From contig NZ_CP087714.1 of assembly GCF_039641995.1 (NCBI RefSeq), forward strand, positions 310,001-374,000: 64,000 nt of DNA, read 5' to 3'. The translations under genes and the position numbers were made by a program. Positions 63,556 to 64,000 of the stretch are shown piece after piece (the first letter of the stretch is position 1; every line of letters begins with the position of its first letter). This DNA is from Geoglobus acetivorans (GTDB lineage Archaea; Halobacteriota; Archaeoglobi; Archaeoglobales; Archaeoglobaceae). The notes under the pieces were generated by a model that saw nothing but the letters and a program-made list of their open reading frames with translations, was not told the DNA's origin and made no database searches.

Positions 63556-64000
63556 TTAGTCAAGTTCAAAAACTTTTAAGATATCTATCATGTGGGACTC
63601 TTTCACCACGTTTAGCACGAGCATCGTGTAGGTTTTTTCCACAAATTCGAGCTTTCCAATTTCCTTTACAAACTCGTTCAGGCTTTCTCTGTCCTTAAAC
63701 TTCGATACGGCTATCACGTCATATTCTCCAGTAACATCGTAAACGGCCGTAACATTCGGCATTTCAGCAAGGAACTTTTCCACGTCTATAACCTTCCCGC
63801 CTTTGGCCGTTATGCCTATGACGGCCGTCAAATCATAACCGAGTCTGGAATAGTTTATTACGGGAATGAATTTCTCAATTATTCCGAGCTTTCTGAGCTT
63901 GTTTATTCTGTTGTGGACTGTTGCCTCAGTTACCCCCAGTTTTTCCCCAATTTCTCTGAGGCTTTTTCTTGCGTCATCCTGAAGTTCCGAAAGAATCTTT
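63556..64000 (-). CDS. Lrp/AsnC family regulator, N-terminus cut by window edge
   Basis: The frame runs to the edge without its start codon. The visible part has the Asn C-type helix-turn-helix (DDARKSLREIGEKLGVTEAT, then VHNRINKLRKLGII) and the RAM/Lrp effector domain (GITAKGGKVIDVEKFLAEMPNV, YDVTGEYDVIAVSKFKDRE). Only a few N-terminal residues are missing. Regulates amino-acid or energy genes in this family; target unknown. Confidence 0.9.
   Translation of the reverse strand, partial: KILSELQDDARKSLREIGEKLGVTEATVHNRINKLRKLGIIEKFIPVINYSRLGYDLTAVIGITAKGGKVIDVEKFLAEMPNVTAVYDVTGEYDVIAVSKFKDRESLNEFVKEIGKLEFVEKTYTMLVLNVVKESHMIDILKVFELD

Overview
The window is chromosomal DNA of a hyperthermophilic euryarchaeon of the order Archaeoglobales, most like the Geoglobus / Ferroglobus / Archaeoglobus veneficus group. 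This is an inference from gene content, not a database match. The archaeal core genes are a thermosome, proteasome beta subunit, aIF1A, Rio1, Dim2-like KH protein, Nob1, RadA, S15 and archaeal TyrS. Their promoters are TATA-type and several genes look leaderless. Two c-type multiheme cytochromes (8 and 6 haem motifs), PGF-CTERM sorting tails, futalosine-type menaquinone genes and a nearly complete anaerobic cobalamin pathway point to a respiring, cobamide-making archaeon.

Layout. 1-3.9 kb: DUF371, DUF1284, S15, XTP pyrophosphatase and leuDB. 4-6.9 kb: two divergent multiheme cytochromes with a long inverted repeat between them. 7-9.3 kb: an actin-like ATPase overlapping a ribbon-helix-helix-like protein and a luciferase/Mer-like protein. 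9.4-12.2 kb: thermosome and an archaeal HTH regulator. 12.3-17 kb: branched-chain amino-acid-type ABC transporter (livFGK opposite livHM) with one symmetric promoter. 17-20.9 kb: acetyltransferase, BirA, HD hydrolase, Mut7-C, DUF531, KptA and a secreted protein. 21-32.6 kb: ferredoxin and the cobalamin block (cbiA; cbiMNQO-cobA; cbiX-cbiE; cbiT-L-F-G-H-C-D), interrupted by a NapH-like ferredoxin. 32.8-38.5 kb: psmB, an mRNA 3'-end nuclease (aCPSF1/FttA type) with a frameshift, mobB, hemD, pyrBI and an ACT regulator. 38.5-48 kb: TrkHA, TatC, phosphomevalonate dehydratase, a site-2 protease, a Nudix hydrolase, an FtsZ-like protein and two pita-bread peptidases. 48.1-51.5 kb: tRNA-Lys(CUU) followed by an AT-rich accessory island. 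51.5-64 kb: Nob1, GfcR-like regulator, glycosyltransferase, mqnE-mqnA-mqnC, a Kef/KhtT-type antiporter pair, HAD phosphatase, Mrp, then Dim2-Rio1-aIF1A, TyrS, RadA and a partial Lrp regulator.

How the genes work together. hemD and cobA supply uroporphyrinogen III and precorrin-2. CbiX inserts cobalt, which CbiMNQO imports. The cbiL/H/F/G/D/T/E/C enzymes and CbiA then build cobyrinate diamide; no precorrin-6A reductase (CbiJ) is seen here. MqnA/E/C make the menaquinone precursor that would feed the cytochromes. Nob1, Rio1 and Dim2 are late small-subunit ribosome maturation factors.

Most unusual points: an apparent +1 frameshift at CTT TGA inside the FttA-type gene; an actin-like/RHH pair resembling ParM/ParR; an FtsZ-fold protein without the GTPase signature; three tandem hairpins placed exactly downstream of a bidirectional TATA box near tRNA-Lys; an 18-nt-arm inverted repeat between the cytochromes; and a CbiG gene whose best start codon is ATA.
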